64,000 nucleotides of DNA from Pelomonas margarita. Its GTDB lineage: Bacteria; Pseudomonadota; Gammaproteobacteria; Burkholderiales; Burkholderiaceae_C. The notes below the pieces were generated by a model that did not search any database, was not told the origin of the DNA, and was given only the letters and a program-made list of their open reading frames with translations. Each line of letters begins with the position of its first letter. Within the stretch, counting starts at the first letter, position 1. This document shows, in pieces, positions 28,095 through 38,777 of the stretch. The DNA lies in NCBI RefSeq assembly GCF_043555875.1, contig NZ_JBIGHW010000012.1, positions 1-64,000 on the forward strand, in the 5' to 3' direction. Position numbers and translations under genes: made by a program.

Positions 28095-28095
<1 letters not shown>
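26302..28095 (+). CDS. ftsI: Peptidoglycan transpeptidase FtsI (PBP3)
   Basis: A 597-residue class B penicillin-binding protein that crosslinks septal peptidoglycan with FtsW. One membrane helix lies near residues 36-55 (FLVGLVGLAFAGLLGRAIYV). The pedestal has RGRINDRSGQVLAAS. The transpeptidase motifs are STMK (Ser315, Lys318), SSN (369-371) and KSGT (Lys506). The start is a GTG overlapping the ftsL stop. The stop overlaps the murE ATG. Confidence 0.97.
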
Positions 28096-29557
<1,462 letters not shown>

Positions 29558-29561
<4 letters not shown>

Positions 29562-31030
29562 GCTTCTTCCTCACGCTCGCTGAAGCGCAGGCGCTGCTGC
29601 CCGGCTCGGCGCTGGTGGGTGACGGCGCGACCGCCTTCACCCGCGTGCACAGCGACACGCGCACGCTGCAGGCCGGCGACCTGTTCGTCGCGCTGCGCGG
29701 CGAGCGCTTCGATGCGAACGACTTCCTGGTGCAGGCCCGGACGTCGGGTGCCGTCGCCGCGCTTGCCGAGCGCGGCCTGGCCGAAGCTGGTCTGCCGGGC
29801 CTGCTGGTGCCCGACGCCAAGCTCGCGCTGGGCCAGCTCGCGGCGGCCTGGCGCCGCCAGCACCCGATTCCCGTCATTGCCGTCACCGGCTCCAACGGCA
29901 AGACGACGACGACGCAGATGATCGCAAGCATCCTGCGTGCCTGGCTCGATGGCGCCCCTGGGGCTGCCTTCGCCAGCCCTGTCCCCCTCGGGGACGCTGG
30001 GCGAGCTTGGGAGCGGCCCGGCGCTCGCCCCTCCGCCGCACTGGCCACCCAGGGCAACTACAACAACGATATCGGCGTGCCGTTGACGCTGATGCGCCTG
30101 CGCCATGACGACGAACGCAGCCACCGTGCCGCCGTGATCGAGCTGGGCATGAACCATCCCGGCGAGATCGCGCCGCTGGCCGCGATGACGGCGCCCACGG
30201 TGGCGCTGGTCAACAACGCGCAGCGCGAGCATCAGGAGTTCATGGCCACCGTCGAGGCTGTTGCGCGGGAGAACGGCGCCGTGCTGGACGCGCTGTCGCC
30301 GACGGGCTGCGCCGTGTTCCCGGCTGAGGACGTCTGCGCGCCGATCTGGTACGAGCTGGCCGGCAGCCGGCCGCACCTGACCTTCGCGCTGCGCGGTGCG
30401 GCCGATGTGACCGGGGACGCGCAGTGGCAGGGCACGCACTGGGCGCTGGAGTTGCACACGCCGGCCGGCACGGCGCCGGTGGCGCTGCACATGGCCGGCG
30501 AGCACAACGTGCGAAATGCGCTGGCCGCGGCCGCCTGCGCGCTGGCGGCCGGCGCGCCGCTGCCGGCCATCCAGCAGGGGCTGGAGGGCTTTCGCGCCGT
30601 CAAGGGCCGCAGCGAGCTCAAGCGCGACGCGCGTGGCCACACGCTCATCGACGACAGCTACAACGCCAACCCCGACAGTGTGCGCGCCGCCATCGACGTG
30701 CTGGCTGGTTTGGCCGGCGACAGCTGGCTGGTGCTGGGCGACATGGGCGAGGTCGGCAATGACGGCCCGGCCTTCCATCGCGAGGTGGGCGCCTACGCGG
30801 CCGAGCGCGGCATCGCCCACCTGTGGACGGCTGGCGCCGCTGCCCGCGACGCTGCGGCGGCCTACGGCCCGGCGGCCCGCGCCTTCGACGACACCGGCGC
30901 GCTCATCGCAGCCCTGAACGAACAACCCGACGCGGCCCAAACCCTGGTCAAGGGATCGCGCTTCATGAAGATGGAACACGTGGTCGCCGCACTGCAAACC
31001 GCACAAGACGGAGGCCCGCATGCTGCTTAG
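29558..31030 (+). CDS. murF: UDP-MurNAc-tripeptide D-Ala-D-Ala ligase MurF (with in-frame insert)
   Basis: A 490-residue cytoplasmic ligase that adds D-Ala-D-Ala to complete the pentapeptide precursor. Motifs are VTGSNGKTTTTQM (ATP site), GNYNNDIGVPLTL, VIELGMNHPGEIA and IDDSYNANPDSV. The start is a GTG overlapping the murE stop. Residues about 129-161 (starting AWLDGAPGAAFASP) form an insert exactly between the ATP-site helix (MIASILRA) and ATQGNYNND, where homologues have only a few residues. The insert is encoded by a dispersed GC-rich repeat. The frame is intact, so a working enzyme with an extra loop is the simplest reading. Confidence 0.95.
29945..30040. repeat. GC-rich dispersed repeat inserted in frame inside murF
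   Basis: The segment contains CCCCCTCGGGG (hairpin-like) and the core CTTGGGAGCGG / CCCGGCGCTCG (30006-30027). The core is found in complement at 54319-54340 after purH and with one base missing at 10460-10480 inside the indolepyruvate oxidoreductase gene. It interrupts a conserved MurF region without breaking the frame. Confidence 0.65.
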
Positions 31031-32198
31031 CCTCGCCCAATGGCTGCAGGGCCTCTACCCCGACCTGGGCTTCCTGCGCCTGTTCAACTACATCACCTTC
31101 CGCGCCGTCATGGCCGCGATGACGGCGCTGCTGATCGGCCTGGCCTTCGGCCCGTGGGTCATCCGCAGCCTCACCGCGATGAAGATCGGCCAGCCCGTGC
31201 GCAGCTACGGCGTGCAGGCCCACCTGGCCAAGAGCGGTACGCCCACCATGGGCGGCGTGCTCATCCTGATCGGCATCGGCGTGTCCACGCTGCTGTGGTT
31301 CGACTGGAGCAACCGCTTCGTCTGGGTTGTCATGCTCGTCACGATGGGCTTCGGCGCCGTGGGCTGGGTGGACGACTGGCGCAAGGTCGTCGACAAGAAC
31401 CCCGAGGGCATGCGTAGCCGCGAGAAGTTCTTCTGGCAGAGCCTCATCGGCCTGGTTGCGTCGCTATACCTCGCGTTCAGCGTGTCGGAGACCTCCTTCC
31501 TCGGTGTCGTGGAGCTGTTCTTCCGCTGGGTGAGCAGCGGGTTCTCGACCGAGCTGCCGCCCAAGGCCGACCTGCTGATCCCGTTCTTCAAGACCATCTC
31601 CATGCCCCTGGGCGTGTGGGGCTTCGTCGCGCTGTCCTTTTTCGTCATCGTCGGCACCAGCAATGCAGTGAACTTCACCGACGGGCTGGACGGCCTGGCC
31701 ATCATGCCGGTTGTGCTGGTGGGCTCGGCACTGGGCTTGTTTGCCTACCTGACGGGCTCGTCGGTGTTTGCCAAGTACCTGCTGCTGCCCTACATCCCGG
31801 GCGCGGGCGAGCTGCTGATCTTCTGCGCCGCGATGGCCGGCGCGGGCCTGGCCTTCCTGTGGTTCAACGCGCACCCGGCGCAGGTCTTCATGGGCGACGT
31901 CGGCGCACTGGCGCTGGGCGGCGGGCTGGGCACGCTGGCCGTCATCACGCGGCAGGAGATCGTGCTGGGCATCATGGGCGGCATCTTCGTGGCCGAAGTG
32001 CTGAGCGTGATGATCCAGGTCAGCTGGTTCAAGTTCACGAAGAAGCGCTACGGCGAGGGGCGGCGCATCTTCAAGATGGCGCCGCTGCATCACCACTTCG
32101 AGAAGAGCGGCTGGAACGAGACGCAGGTCGTCATCCGTTTCTGGATCATCACGATGCTGCTGTGCCTCGTGGGTCTCGCGAGCCTGAAGCTCCGGTAA
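31020..32198 (+). CDS. mraY: Phospho-N-acetylmuramoyl-pentapeptide transferase MraY
   Basis: A 392-residue polytopic membrane enzyme that makes lipid I from UDP-MurNAc-pentapeptide and undecaprenyl phosphate. Diagnostic motifs are AKSGTPTMGGVLIL, VGWVDDWRKVV (aspartate pair), NFTDGLDGLA, and APLHHHFEKSGWNE, the HHH loop. The ATG at 31020 lies inside the last 11 bases of murF, so the two are translationally coupled. The length is slightly above the common 360 residues. Confidence 0.97.
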   Translation: MLLSLAQWLQGLYPDLGFLRLFNYITFRAVMAAMTALLIGLAFGPWVIRSLTAMKIGQPVRSYGVQAHLAKSGTPTMGGVLILIGIGVSTLLWFDWSNRFVWVVMLVTMGFGAVGWVDDWRKVVDKNPEGMRSREKFFWQSLIGLVASLYLAFSVSETSFLGVVELFFRWVSSGFSTELPPKADLLIPFFKTISMPLGVWGFVALSFFVIVGTSNAVNFTDGLDGLAIMPVVLVGSALGLFAYLTGSSVFAKYLLLPYIPGAGELLIFCAAMAGAGLAFLWFNAHPAQVFMGDVGALALGGGLGTLAVITRQEIVLGIMGGIFVAEVLSVMIQVSWFKFTKKRYGEGRRIFKMAPLHHHFEKSGWNETQVVIRFWIITMLLCLVGLASLKLR

Positions 32199-32201
32199 GC
32201 C

Positions 32202-33905
32202 ATGAAGCTGGACCTGCCGCCACTCCTGGATCAGCGCGTGCTCGTGCTGGGCCTCGGGGACTCCGGTCTCGCGATGGCCCGCTGGTGCGCGTGCTTTGGG
32301 GCGCAGGTCACCGTGTGGGATTCGCGCGCCCAGCCACCGCAGCTCGGCGCCCTGGGCGACACGGCAGTCTTCATCACCGGCGAGCTGACGGCCGAGACGG
32401 CCGCCGGTTTCAACGCGGTGCTGAAGAGTCCCGGCCTGTCGCCGCTGGATGAACGCCTCAAGGCTGTCTACGAGCACGGCCCCGCGGTGCGCGGCGAGTT
32501 GGACCTGTTCGCCGACGCGCTCGCCGCGCTCAAGGCCCAGCATGGCTATGCGCCCGCCGTACTGGCCATCACCGGCACCAACGGCAAGACCACGACGACC
32601 TGCATGACCGGCCTGCTCGTCGAGCGTGCCGGCAAGCGTGTGGCCATCGCCGGCAACATCGGCCCGACGCTGATGGACACGCTGACCGAGGCGTTGGCGC
32701 AGGAGCCTGACCCCGCGCCGGTGCTGACGCCCGACGAGGTCGTGGCCGCCGAGATCGAAGACCTGCCCGTCGATGAAGAAGCCGCCGCGGAAGACGCAGC
32801 GGCCGCTGTGCTGCCCGACGAGGACACGCCCCTGCCTATCGCCCTGCCGCCACCGCGCGGCCCGGTGTTCGAGACGCTGCCCGAGGTCTGGGTGCTGGAG
32901 TTGTCGAGCTTCCAGCTGGACGGCGTGAACCACTTCGCGCCCACCGCAGGCGCCGTGCTGAACCTGACGCAGGACCACCTCGACTGGCATGGCGACATGG
33001 CCGCCTATGGCCGCGCGAAGGCACGCGTCTTTGGTGCGGGCATGGACTGCCCCACGGTCATCGTCGCCAACCGCGACGACGCCGAGGTCGAAGGCCTGGT
33101 GCCGCAGCCTGTGTTCGTGAAGGGCACGCGCGGCAAGCCCGGCCGGACAGTGTCGCGCCGCGTGGTGCGCTTCGGCCTCAATGCGCCGACAGCACCCGGC
33201 GACTTTGGCTTGGTGGAGGAGGGTGGCCTGGCTTGGCTGGTGCGCGCCCGCGAGCTGGACCCCACCGTCAAGCGCAAGCGTGGCGAGGAGGCCGAGCCGC
33301 TGGTCATCCAGCGCCTGATGCCTGCCGACGCGCTGCGTGTGCGCGGCCGCCACAACGCAGCCAACGCGCTGGCCGCGCTGGCGCTGGCCACCGCCGCCGG
33401 CTGCGAGCTGGCGCCCATGCTGCACGGCCTGCGCGAGTACCGCGGCGAACCGCACCGCGTGGAGCCGGTGGGCAGCATCGACGGCGTCGAGTTCTTTGAT
33501 GACAGCAAGGGCACCAACGTCGGCGCCACCGTGGCCGCCATCTCCGGTCTGGGCGCCGACCGCGCGCCGGCCAAGCTGGTGCTCATCCTCGGCGGTGACG
33601 GCAAGGGCCAGGACTTCGCGCCGCTGGCCGACGGCGTGGCCCGCCATGCCCGCGCCGTCGCGCTGATCGGACGGGATGCGCCGCAGATCGCGGCCGCGCT
33701 GGCCCAGACCGGCGTACCCCTGCAGCGCCACGACACGCTGGAAGCCGCCACCGCCTGGTGCCTGGCGCAGGCGCAAGGGGGCGACAGCGTGCTGCTGAGC
33801 CCGGCCTGCGCCAGCCTGGACATGTTCCGCAACTACGCGCACCGCGCCGAGGTCTTCGTGGCCACGGTGCAGCAGATGGCCGACGAGCGGGGTGTCGCGC
33901 TGTGA
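32202..33905 (+). CDS. murD: UDP-MurNAc-L-Ala D-glutamate ligase MurD, long form with acidic insert
   Basis: A cytoplasmic ligase that adds D-glutamate to UDP-MurNAc-L-Ala. Motifs are VLVLGLGDSGLAMARW, ITGTNGKTTTTCM (ATP site), LELSSFQLDGV, LNLTQDHLDWHGDM and FFDDSKGTNVGATVAA. At 567 residues it is over 100 longer than typical MurD (about 440-450). Most of the excess is a strongly acidic insert at residues about 168-226 (e.g. EIEDLPVDEEAAAEDAAAAV) between GNIGPTLMDTL and VWVLELSSFQL. A smaller basic insert lies near VFVKGTRGKPGRTVSRRV. The gap after mraY is three bases, and the stop overlaps the ftsW GTG start. Confidence 0.95.
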   Translation: MKLDLPPLLDQRVLVLGLGDSGLAMARWCACFGAQVTVWDSRAQPPQLGALGDTAVFITGELTAETAAGFNAVLKSPGLSPLDERLKAVYEHGPAVRGELDLFADALAALKAQHGYAPAVLAITGTNGKTTTTCMTGLLVERAGKRVAIAGNIGPTLMDTLTEALAQEPDPAPVLTPDEVVAAEIEDLPVDEEAAAEDAAAAVLPDEDTPLPIALPPPRGPVFETLPEVWVLELSSFQLDGVNHFAPTAGAVLNLTQDHLDWHGDMAAYGRAKARVFGAGMDCPTVIVANRDDAEVEGLVPQPVFVKGTRGKPGRTVSRRVVRFGLNAPTAPGDFGLVEEGGLAWLVRARELDPTVKRKRGEEAEPLVIQRLMPADALRVRGRHNAANALAALALATAAGCELAPMLHGLREYRGEPHRVEPVGSIDGVEFFDDSKGTNVGATVAAISGLGADRAPAKLVLILGGDGKGQDFAPLADGVARHARAVALIGRDAPQIAAALAQTGVPLQRHDTLEAATAWCLAQAQGGDSVLLSPACASLDMFRNYAHRAEVFVATVQQMADERGVAL

Positions 33906-35182
33906 GCATGCGGCAGGCCGGGACTTCGGTGAAAGCCGCGCTGGGCAGCGTCCTCGCGCGGCTGCAGTCCTTGCGCAAGCGCGAGGGCGACAACGCCAGC
34001 GTGCCGGTTCGCGACTGGGTGTCCACGTCCGCCGGCCGGCCTACGCAGCTGCAGGGCTTCGACATCACGCTGGTGTGGGTGGTCATCGCGCTGATGGCCT
34101 TCGGCCTGCTCATGGTCTATTCGGCCTCCATCGCGCTGCCGGACAACCCGCGCTTCGCCAAGTACTTACCCACTCACTTCCTGACCCGCCATCTGGTGGC
34201 CATCAGCTTCGCGCTGATCGCGGCGCTCATTACCGTGCAGATCCCGGTCGCGGTGTGGGAGCGCTGGGCGCCGTGGGTGTTCGTCGTGTCGCTGGTGCTG
34301 CTGGTGGCGGTGCTGATCCCGGGCGTCGGCAAGGTGGTCTACGGCGCACGACGCTGGATCCCGCTGGGGGTCATGAACTTCCAGCCCTCGGAGCTGGCCA
34401 AGTTCGGCATCGCGCTGTACGCGGCCAACTACATGATGCGCAAGATGGACGCGCGGGAGAACTTCTTCCAGGCAGTCACGCCCATGGCCATCTCGCTGGC
34501 CTTTGTCGGCGTGCTGCTGCTGGCCGAGCCGGACATGGGCGCCTTCCTCGTCATCGCGGCTATCGCGATGAGCGTGCTGTTCCTGGGCGGCGTCAACGGC
34601 CGTATGTTCCTGCTCATCACGCTGGTGCTGGTGGGCGCCTTCGTGCTGATGATCACGCTCAGCGACTTCCGCCGTGAGCGCATCTTTGCCTACCTCAACC
34701 CCTGGGACGAGAAGTACGCGCAGGGCAAGGCCTACCAGCTGACGCACAGCCTCATCGCTTTCGGGCGTGGCGAGTGGTTCGGCCAGGGGCTGGGCAGCAG
34801 CGTCGAGAAGCTGCACTACCTGCCTGAGGCGCACACCGACTTCCTGCTCGCCGTCATCGGTGAGGAGCTGGGCTTCGTCGGCGTGGCCATCGTCATCGTG
34901 GCCTTCTTCTGGCTCACGCGGCGATGCTTCCTAATCGGCCGCCAGGCCATCGCGCTGGACCGCGTGTTCGCAGGCCTGTATGCGCAGGGCATCGGCATCT
35001 GGCTGGGCGGCCAGGCCTTCATCAACATGGGCGTGAACCTGGGTGCCTTGCCCACCAAGGGCCTGACGCTGCCGCTGCTGAGCTTCGGCGGCTCGGCCAT
35101 CCTGATGAACTGTGTGGCGCTCGCCGTCGTGCTGCGCATCGACCTGGAGAACAGGCAAATGATGCGCGGAGGCCGCGCATGA
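33902..35182 (+). CDS. ftsW: Septal peptidoglycan polymerase FtsW
   Basis: A 426-residue SEDS-family glycosyltransferase that polymerises lipid II at the septum with FtsI. About ten membrane helices are evident. SEDS motifs are GARRWIPLG with NFQPSELAKFG, and LPEAHTDFLLAVIGEELG carries the catalytic aspartate, followed by LPLLSFGGSA. The GTG at 33902 overlaps the murD stop (GTGA), the pattern used elsewhere in this cluster; an ATG at 33908 is the alternative. The last codons (ENRQMMRGGRA) are repeated 146 bases downstream as part of a 35-bp duplication. Confidence 0.95.
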   Translation: MSMRQAGTSVKAALGSVLARLQSLRKREGDNASVPVRDWVSTSAGRPTQLQGFDITLVWVVIALMAFGLLMVYSASIALPDNPRFAKYLPTHFLTRHLVAISFALIAALITVQIPVAVWERWAPWVFVVSLVLLVAVLIPGVGKVVYGARRWIPLGVMNFQPSELAKFGIALYAANYMMRKMDARENFFQAVTPMAISLAFVGVLLLAEPDMGAFLVIAAIAMSVLFLGGVNGRMFLLITLVLVGAFVLMITLSDFRRERIFAYLNPWDEKYAQGKAYQLTHSLIAFGRGEWFGQGLGSSVEKLHYLPEAHTDFLLAVIGEELGFVGVAIVIVAFFWLTRRCFLIGRQAIALDRVFAGLYAQGIGIWLGGQAFINMGVNLGALPTKGLTLPLLSFGGSAILMNCVALAVVLRIDLENRQMMRGGRA

Positions 35183-35328
35183 CGGGCATCGTCTTGACGA
35201 TGACCGCTGCCCGCGCAGCGGGTGGTTGGCCTGTTCGGGGACTGCTCACATGGCGTTGCCATGTGAAGGGAGCGCAAGCGACCGGCAGGCACCAGAACAG
35301 GCAAATGATGCGGGGAGGGCGCGCATGA
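35148..35328. repeat. 35-bp direct repeat flanking a hairpin-bearing insert between ftsW and murG
   Basis: Bases 35148-35182 and 35294-35328 match at 33 of 35 positions. Each copy encodes the FtsW tail (NRQMMRGGRA), a GGAGG-like ribosome site and an overlapping ATGA. The 111 bases between them hold several hairpins: CATCGTC-TT-GACGATG (35187-35202), CCCGC-GCA-GCGGG, and TCACATGGC-GTT-GCCATGTGA (35246-35266, perfect). The first copy ends ftsW and the second starts murG, so an ancestral four-base overlap seems to have been split by the insertion. Confidence 0.85.
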
Positions 35329-36410
35329 GCGACAAGCACTTGGTGGTGATGGCGGCCGGCACGGGCGGCCACGTCATCCCCGGCCTGGCCGTGGCCGAGG
35401 AGATGCAGCGCCGCGGCTGGACCGTGTCCTGGATCGGCACGCCGCAGGGCATGGAGAACCGGCTGGTGCCGGCACGTGGCCTGGAGATCGACGCACTGCC
35501 GTTCGCCGGTCTGCGCGGCAAGGGCTTGAAGCACACGCTGCGCGGCCTCGTCGGCTTCTTCAAGTCGCTGGGCGCGGCGCGCCGCGTGTACGAGCAGCGC
35601 CGCGCGACGGCCGTGCTAGGCATGGGTGGCTACGTCTGCGTGCCGGCCGGCCTGGCTGCGGCGTTCAGCGGGCGGCCGCTGATGCTGGTGAACGCCGATG
35701 CGGCCATGCTGAAGAGCAACGCGGTGCTCAAGCCGTTCGCGCGTCGCCTGGCCTTCGGCTTTGATGGGGTTGCCGCGGCGTCCACGCCGGGCGCCATCGT
35801 CAGCGGCAACCCGGTGCGCGCCGAGATCGAGGCGCTGCCGCTGCCGGCCGAGCGCATGGCCGACCCGGCCCGCACGCAGGGCCCGCTACGCCTGCTGGTG
35901 CTGGGCGGTTCGCTGGGCGCGCGCGCCATCAATCAGGCCGTGCCGCAGGCGCTGGCGTTGTGGCCGGCCGAGCAGCGCCCGCAGGTGCTGCATCAGGCGG
36001 GGCAGGATCATCTGGGCGCCGTCTGGCAGGCCTACAGCGACGCCAGCCTGTCGGCCGAGGTGCGGCCCTTCATCGACGACATGGCTGCTGCGCTGGCTTG
36101 GGCCGATGTCGTCGTCTGCCGCGCGGGCGCCATCACGGTCAGCGAGTTGTGCGCCGCCGGCTGTGCGGCGGTGCTGGTGCCGCTGGTGGTGAGCACCACC
36201 TCGCACCAGCGCGACAACGCCATTTTCATGACCCAGCACGGCGCGGCCATCCACCTGCCGCAGCAAGACCTGACGCCGCAGAAGCTGCATGAGCTGCTCA
36301 GCGGCCTGGACCGCCCGGCCCTGCTGGCCATGGCTGAGAAGGCCCGCTCGCTGGCGAGGCCCCGCGCCGCCGCGCGCGTGGCGGATGAAATTGAGGGAAT
36401 GTTGAAGTGA
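35325..36410 (+). CDS. murG: Lipid II synthase MurG (GlcNAc transferase)
   Basis: A 361-residue membrane-associated glycosyltransferase that adds GlcNAc to lipid I. The N-terminus reads MSDKHLVVMAAGTGGHVIPG (glycine-rich lipid site). It has VLGMGGYVCVPAGLAA, LLVLGGSLGARAINQ, and the UDP-GlcNAc site VVCRAGAITVSELCAAGCAA. The ATG at 35325 has GGGGAGGG upstream; a longer in-frame start would read through the duplicated insert. The stop overlaps the GTG of murC. Confidence 0.96.
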   Translation: MSDKHLVVMAAGTGGHVIPGLAVAEEMQRRGWTVSWIGTPQGMENRLVPARGLEIDALPFAGLRGKGLKHTLRGLVGFFKSLGAARRVYEQRRATAVLGMGGYVCVPAGLAAAFSGRPLMLVNADAAMLKSNAVLKPFARRLAFGFDGVAAASTPGAIVSGNPVRAEIEALPLPAERMADPARTQGPLRLLVLGGSLGARAINQAVPQALALWPAEQRPQVLHQAGQDHLGAVWQAYSDASLSAEVRPFIDDMAAALAWADVVVCRAGAITVSELCAAGCAAVLVPLVVSTTSHQRDNAIFMTQHGAAIHLPQQDLTPQKLHELLSGLDRPALLAMAEKARSLARPRAAARVADEIEGMLK

Positions 36411-37798
36411 AGCACGCCGTACAGCGTTTGCACTTTGTGGGTATCGGCGGCGCCGGCATGAGCGGCATTGCCGAGATCCTGCACAACCTGGGCTTCACGG
36501 TCAGCGGCTCGGACGCGGCCGAGAGCGCGACGACCGAGCGGCTGCGCTCGCTGGGCCTGCGCGTGGAGATCGGCCATGCGGCGCCGCACATCGGTGACGC
36601 GCAGGCGCTGGTGACGAGCACCGCCGTGGCGGCGGACAACCCCGAGGTGCAGGCTGCCCGTGGCCGTCAGGTGCCGGTCGTGCCGCGCGCTGTCATGCTG
36701 GCCGAGCTGATGCGGCTGCGCCGCGGCATTGCCATCGCCGGCACGCATGGCAAGACGACGACGACCTCGCTGGTCACGGCCATCCTCGTCGAGGCGGGCC
36801 TGGACCCGACCTTCGTCATCGGCGGCAAGCTCAATGCGGCCGGTGCCAACTCGCGGCTGGGGCAGGGCGAGTTCATCGTCGTCGAGGCGGACGAGAGCGA
36901 TGCCTCCTTCCTGAAGCTCAGCCCCGTGCTGGCCGTCGTCACCAACATCGACGAAGACCACATGGACACCTATGGCCACTCGGTCCAGAAGCTGCACGAC
37001 GCCTTCGTGGAGTTCCTGCACCGCATGCCGTTCTACGGCGCCGCCGTGGTCTGCGCCGACGATCCGGGCGTGCGCGCCATCCTCGGCCGCATCGAGCGGC
37101 CGGTGGTCAGCTACGGCCTGTCCGAGGGAGTCAGCGTGCGAGCCATTGACGTGCAGGCGCTGGCTGGTGCGCAGATGCGTTTTTGCTGCCGCCGCGAAGG
37201 CGAAGCAGACCTGGACGTGCTGCTGAACCTGGCCGGCGAGCACAACGTACGCAATGCGCTGGCCGCCATTGCGATCGCGACGGAGCTGGGCTGCGATAAC
37301 GCGGCCATCCGGCGCGGCCTGGCCGGCTTCTCCGGCGTGGGCCGCCGCTTCGAGAAACACGGCGAGTGGCCCGCTGCCGATGGCGGCTGCTTCGAGCTGA
37401 TCGACGACTACGGACACCATCCGGTCGAGATGGCCGCCGTGCTGTCGGCCGCGCGCGGCGCCTATCCCGGCCGCCGCCTGGTGCTGGCCTTCCAGCCGCA
37501 CCGCTACACCCGCACGCGCGATTGCTTCAACGACTTCGTGCGTGTGATGCAGGGCGCTGACGTGGTGCTGCTGACCGAGGTGTATTCGGCCGGCGAGGCG
37601 CCCATTGCCGGGGCAACCGGCGCGGCGCTGGCGCAGGCGGTCGGCACGCCGTACTTCGTCCCGACGGTCGCCGACATGCCGGCCGCGCTGGCTGCGCTAG
37701 CCCGTGGCGGCGATGTCGTCATCGGCATGGGTGCGGGTTCGATGAGCGCGCTGCCTCGTCTGGTGGCGGCGCATTTCCACCAAGGAGCTTCGGCATGA
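36407..37798 (+). CDS. murC: UDP-N-acetylmuramate L-alanine ligase MurC
   Basis: A 463-residue cytoplasmic ligase that adds the first amino acid, L-alanine, to UDP-MurNAc. Motifs are HFVGIGGAGMSGIAEIL, AGTHGKTTTTSLV (ATP site), EADESDASFLKL, TNIDEDHMDTYG and DDYGHHPVE. The start is a GTG overlapping the murG stop by four bases. The ATG of ddlB overlaps its stop. The length is typical. Confidence 0.97.
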   Translation: MKHAVQRLHFVGIGGAGMSGIAEILHNLGFTVSGSDAAESATTERLRSLGLRVEIGHAAPHIGDAQALVTSTAVAADNPEVQAARGRQVPVVPRAVMLAELMRLRRGIAIAGTHGKTTTTSLVTAILVEAGLDPTFVIGGKLNAAGANSRLGQGEFIVVEADESDASFLKLSPVLAVVTNIDEDHMDTYGHSVQKLHDAFVEFLHRMPFYGAAVVCADDPGVRAILGRIERPVVSYGLSEGVSVRAIDVQALAGAQMRFCCRREGEADLDVLLNLAGEHNVRNALAAIAIATELGCDNAAIRRGLAGFSGVGRRFEKHGEWPAADGGCFELIDDYGHHPVEMAAVLSAARGAYPGRRLVLAFQPHRYTRTRDCFNDFVRVMQGADVVLLTEVYSAGEAPIAGATGAALAQAVGTPYFVPTVADMPAALAALARGGDVVIGMGAGSMSALPRLVAAHFHQGASA

Positions 37799-38769
37799 CC
37801 ACCCCGCCGATTGACCTGAACATCGACGCCGCCGCGCTGGGCAAGGTCGCCGTGCTGCTGGGCGGCGGCAGCGCCGAGCGTCCGGTGTCGCTGATGAGCG
37901 GCAACGGCGTGCTCGCCGCGCTGCGCGCTGTCGGCGTCGATGCCCATGCGTTCGACCCCGCCGAGCGCCCGCTGCAGGCGCTGCAGGCCGATGGCTTCGA
38001 CCGTGCCTTCATTGCGCTGCACGGCCGTGGCGGCGAGGACGGCACGCTGCAGGGCGCGCTGGAATGGCTAGGCATCCCGTACACCGGTTCCGGCGTGACG
38101 GCCTCGGGTGTCGCCATGGACAAGACCATGACCAAGCGCGTCTGGGGCACTGAAGGCCTGCCGACGCCGCCCTACCTCGCCCTGGCCCGCGCTGAGCTGA
38201 CGCGCGAGCGCATCCGCCAGATTCCGGACGAGCTGGGCCTGCCCGTCATCGTCAAGCCGCCGCACGAGGGCAGCAGCATCGGCATCACCAAGGCCGTCGG
38301 CTACTCCGACATGCAGGGCGCCGTCGACCTGGCGCTGGGCTTCGACGACGAACTGCTGTTCGAGCAATGCATCGACGGCCCCGAGGTTACCTGCGCCGTG
38401 TTGGGCCAGGGCGAGTCGGCCGTGGCGCTGCCGGTGGTCGAGATCCGCGCTGCGGGTGGCGACTACAGCTACGAGAACAAGTACGTGTCCAACGACACCC
38501 AGTACCTGTTTGGCACGCTGCCCGCTGCGCTGGAGGCCGAGATCCAGCAACTGGTGCTCAAGGCCTACCGTCTGCTGGGCTGCCGCGGCTGGGGCCGCGC
38601 CGACCTGATGCTGCGCAAGGCGGACATGAAGCCCTTCCTGTTGGAGATGAACACCAGCCCGGGCATGACCTCGCACTCGCTGGTGCCCAAGGCCGCCCAG
38701 GCCGTGGGCATCGCTTATCCGCAACTGTGCCTGTGGCTGCTGGCCCAGGCGCGGCTCGACCGCCGCTGA
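37795..38769 (+). CDS. ddlB: D-alanine D-alanine ligase
   Basis: A 324-residue ATP-grasp ligase that makes D-Ala-D-Ala for MurF. Motifs are VLLGGGSAERPVSLMSG, ALHGRGGEDGTLQG, PYTGSGVTASGVAMDK, KPPHEGSSIGITK and the C-terminal EMNTSPGMTSHSLVPKAA. AAGGAG precedes the ATG at 37795, which overlaps the murC stop (ATGA). It is the B-type copy usual in the dcw cluster. Confidence 0.97.
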   Translation: MTTPPIDLNIDAAALGKVAVLLGGGSAERPVSLMSGNGVLAALRAVGVDAHAFDPAERPLQALQADGFDRAFIALHGRGGEDGTLQGALEWLGIPYTGSGVTASGVAMDKTMTKRVWGTEGLPTPPYLALARAELTRERIRQIPDELGLPVIVKPPHEGSSIGITKAVGYSDMQGAVDLALGFDDELLFEQCIDGPEVTCAVLGQGESAVALPVVEIRAAGGDYSYENKYVSNDTQYLFGTLPAALEAEIQQLVLKAYRLLGCRGWGRADLMLRKADMKPFLLEMNTSPGMTSHSLVPKAAQAVGIAYPQLCLWLLAQARLDRR

Positions 38770-38777
38770 TCTGCCGC

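Noticed and set aside
29945..30040. Frameshift or sequencing error in murF
   Set aside because: The frame is continuous on both sides and all MurF motifs are in phase, so an in-frame insertion explains the data better.
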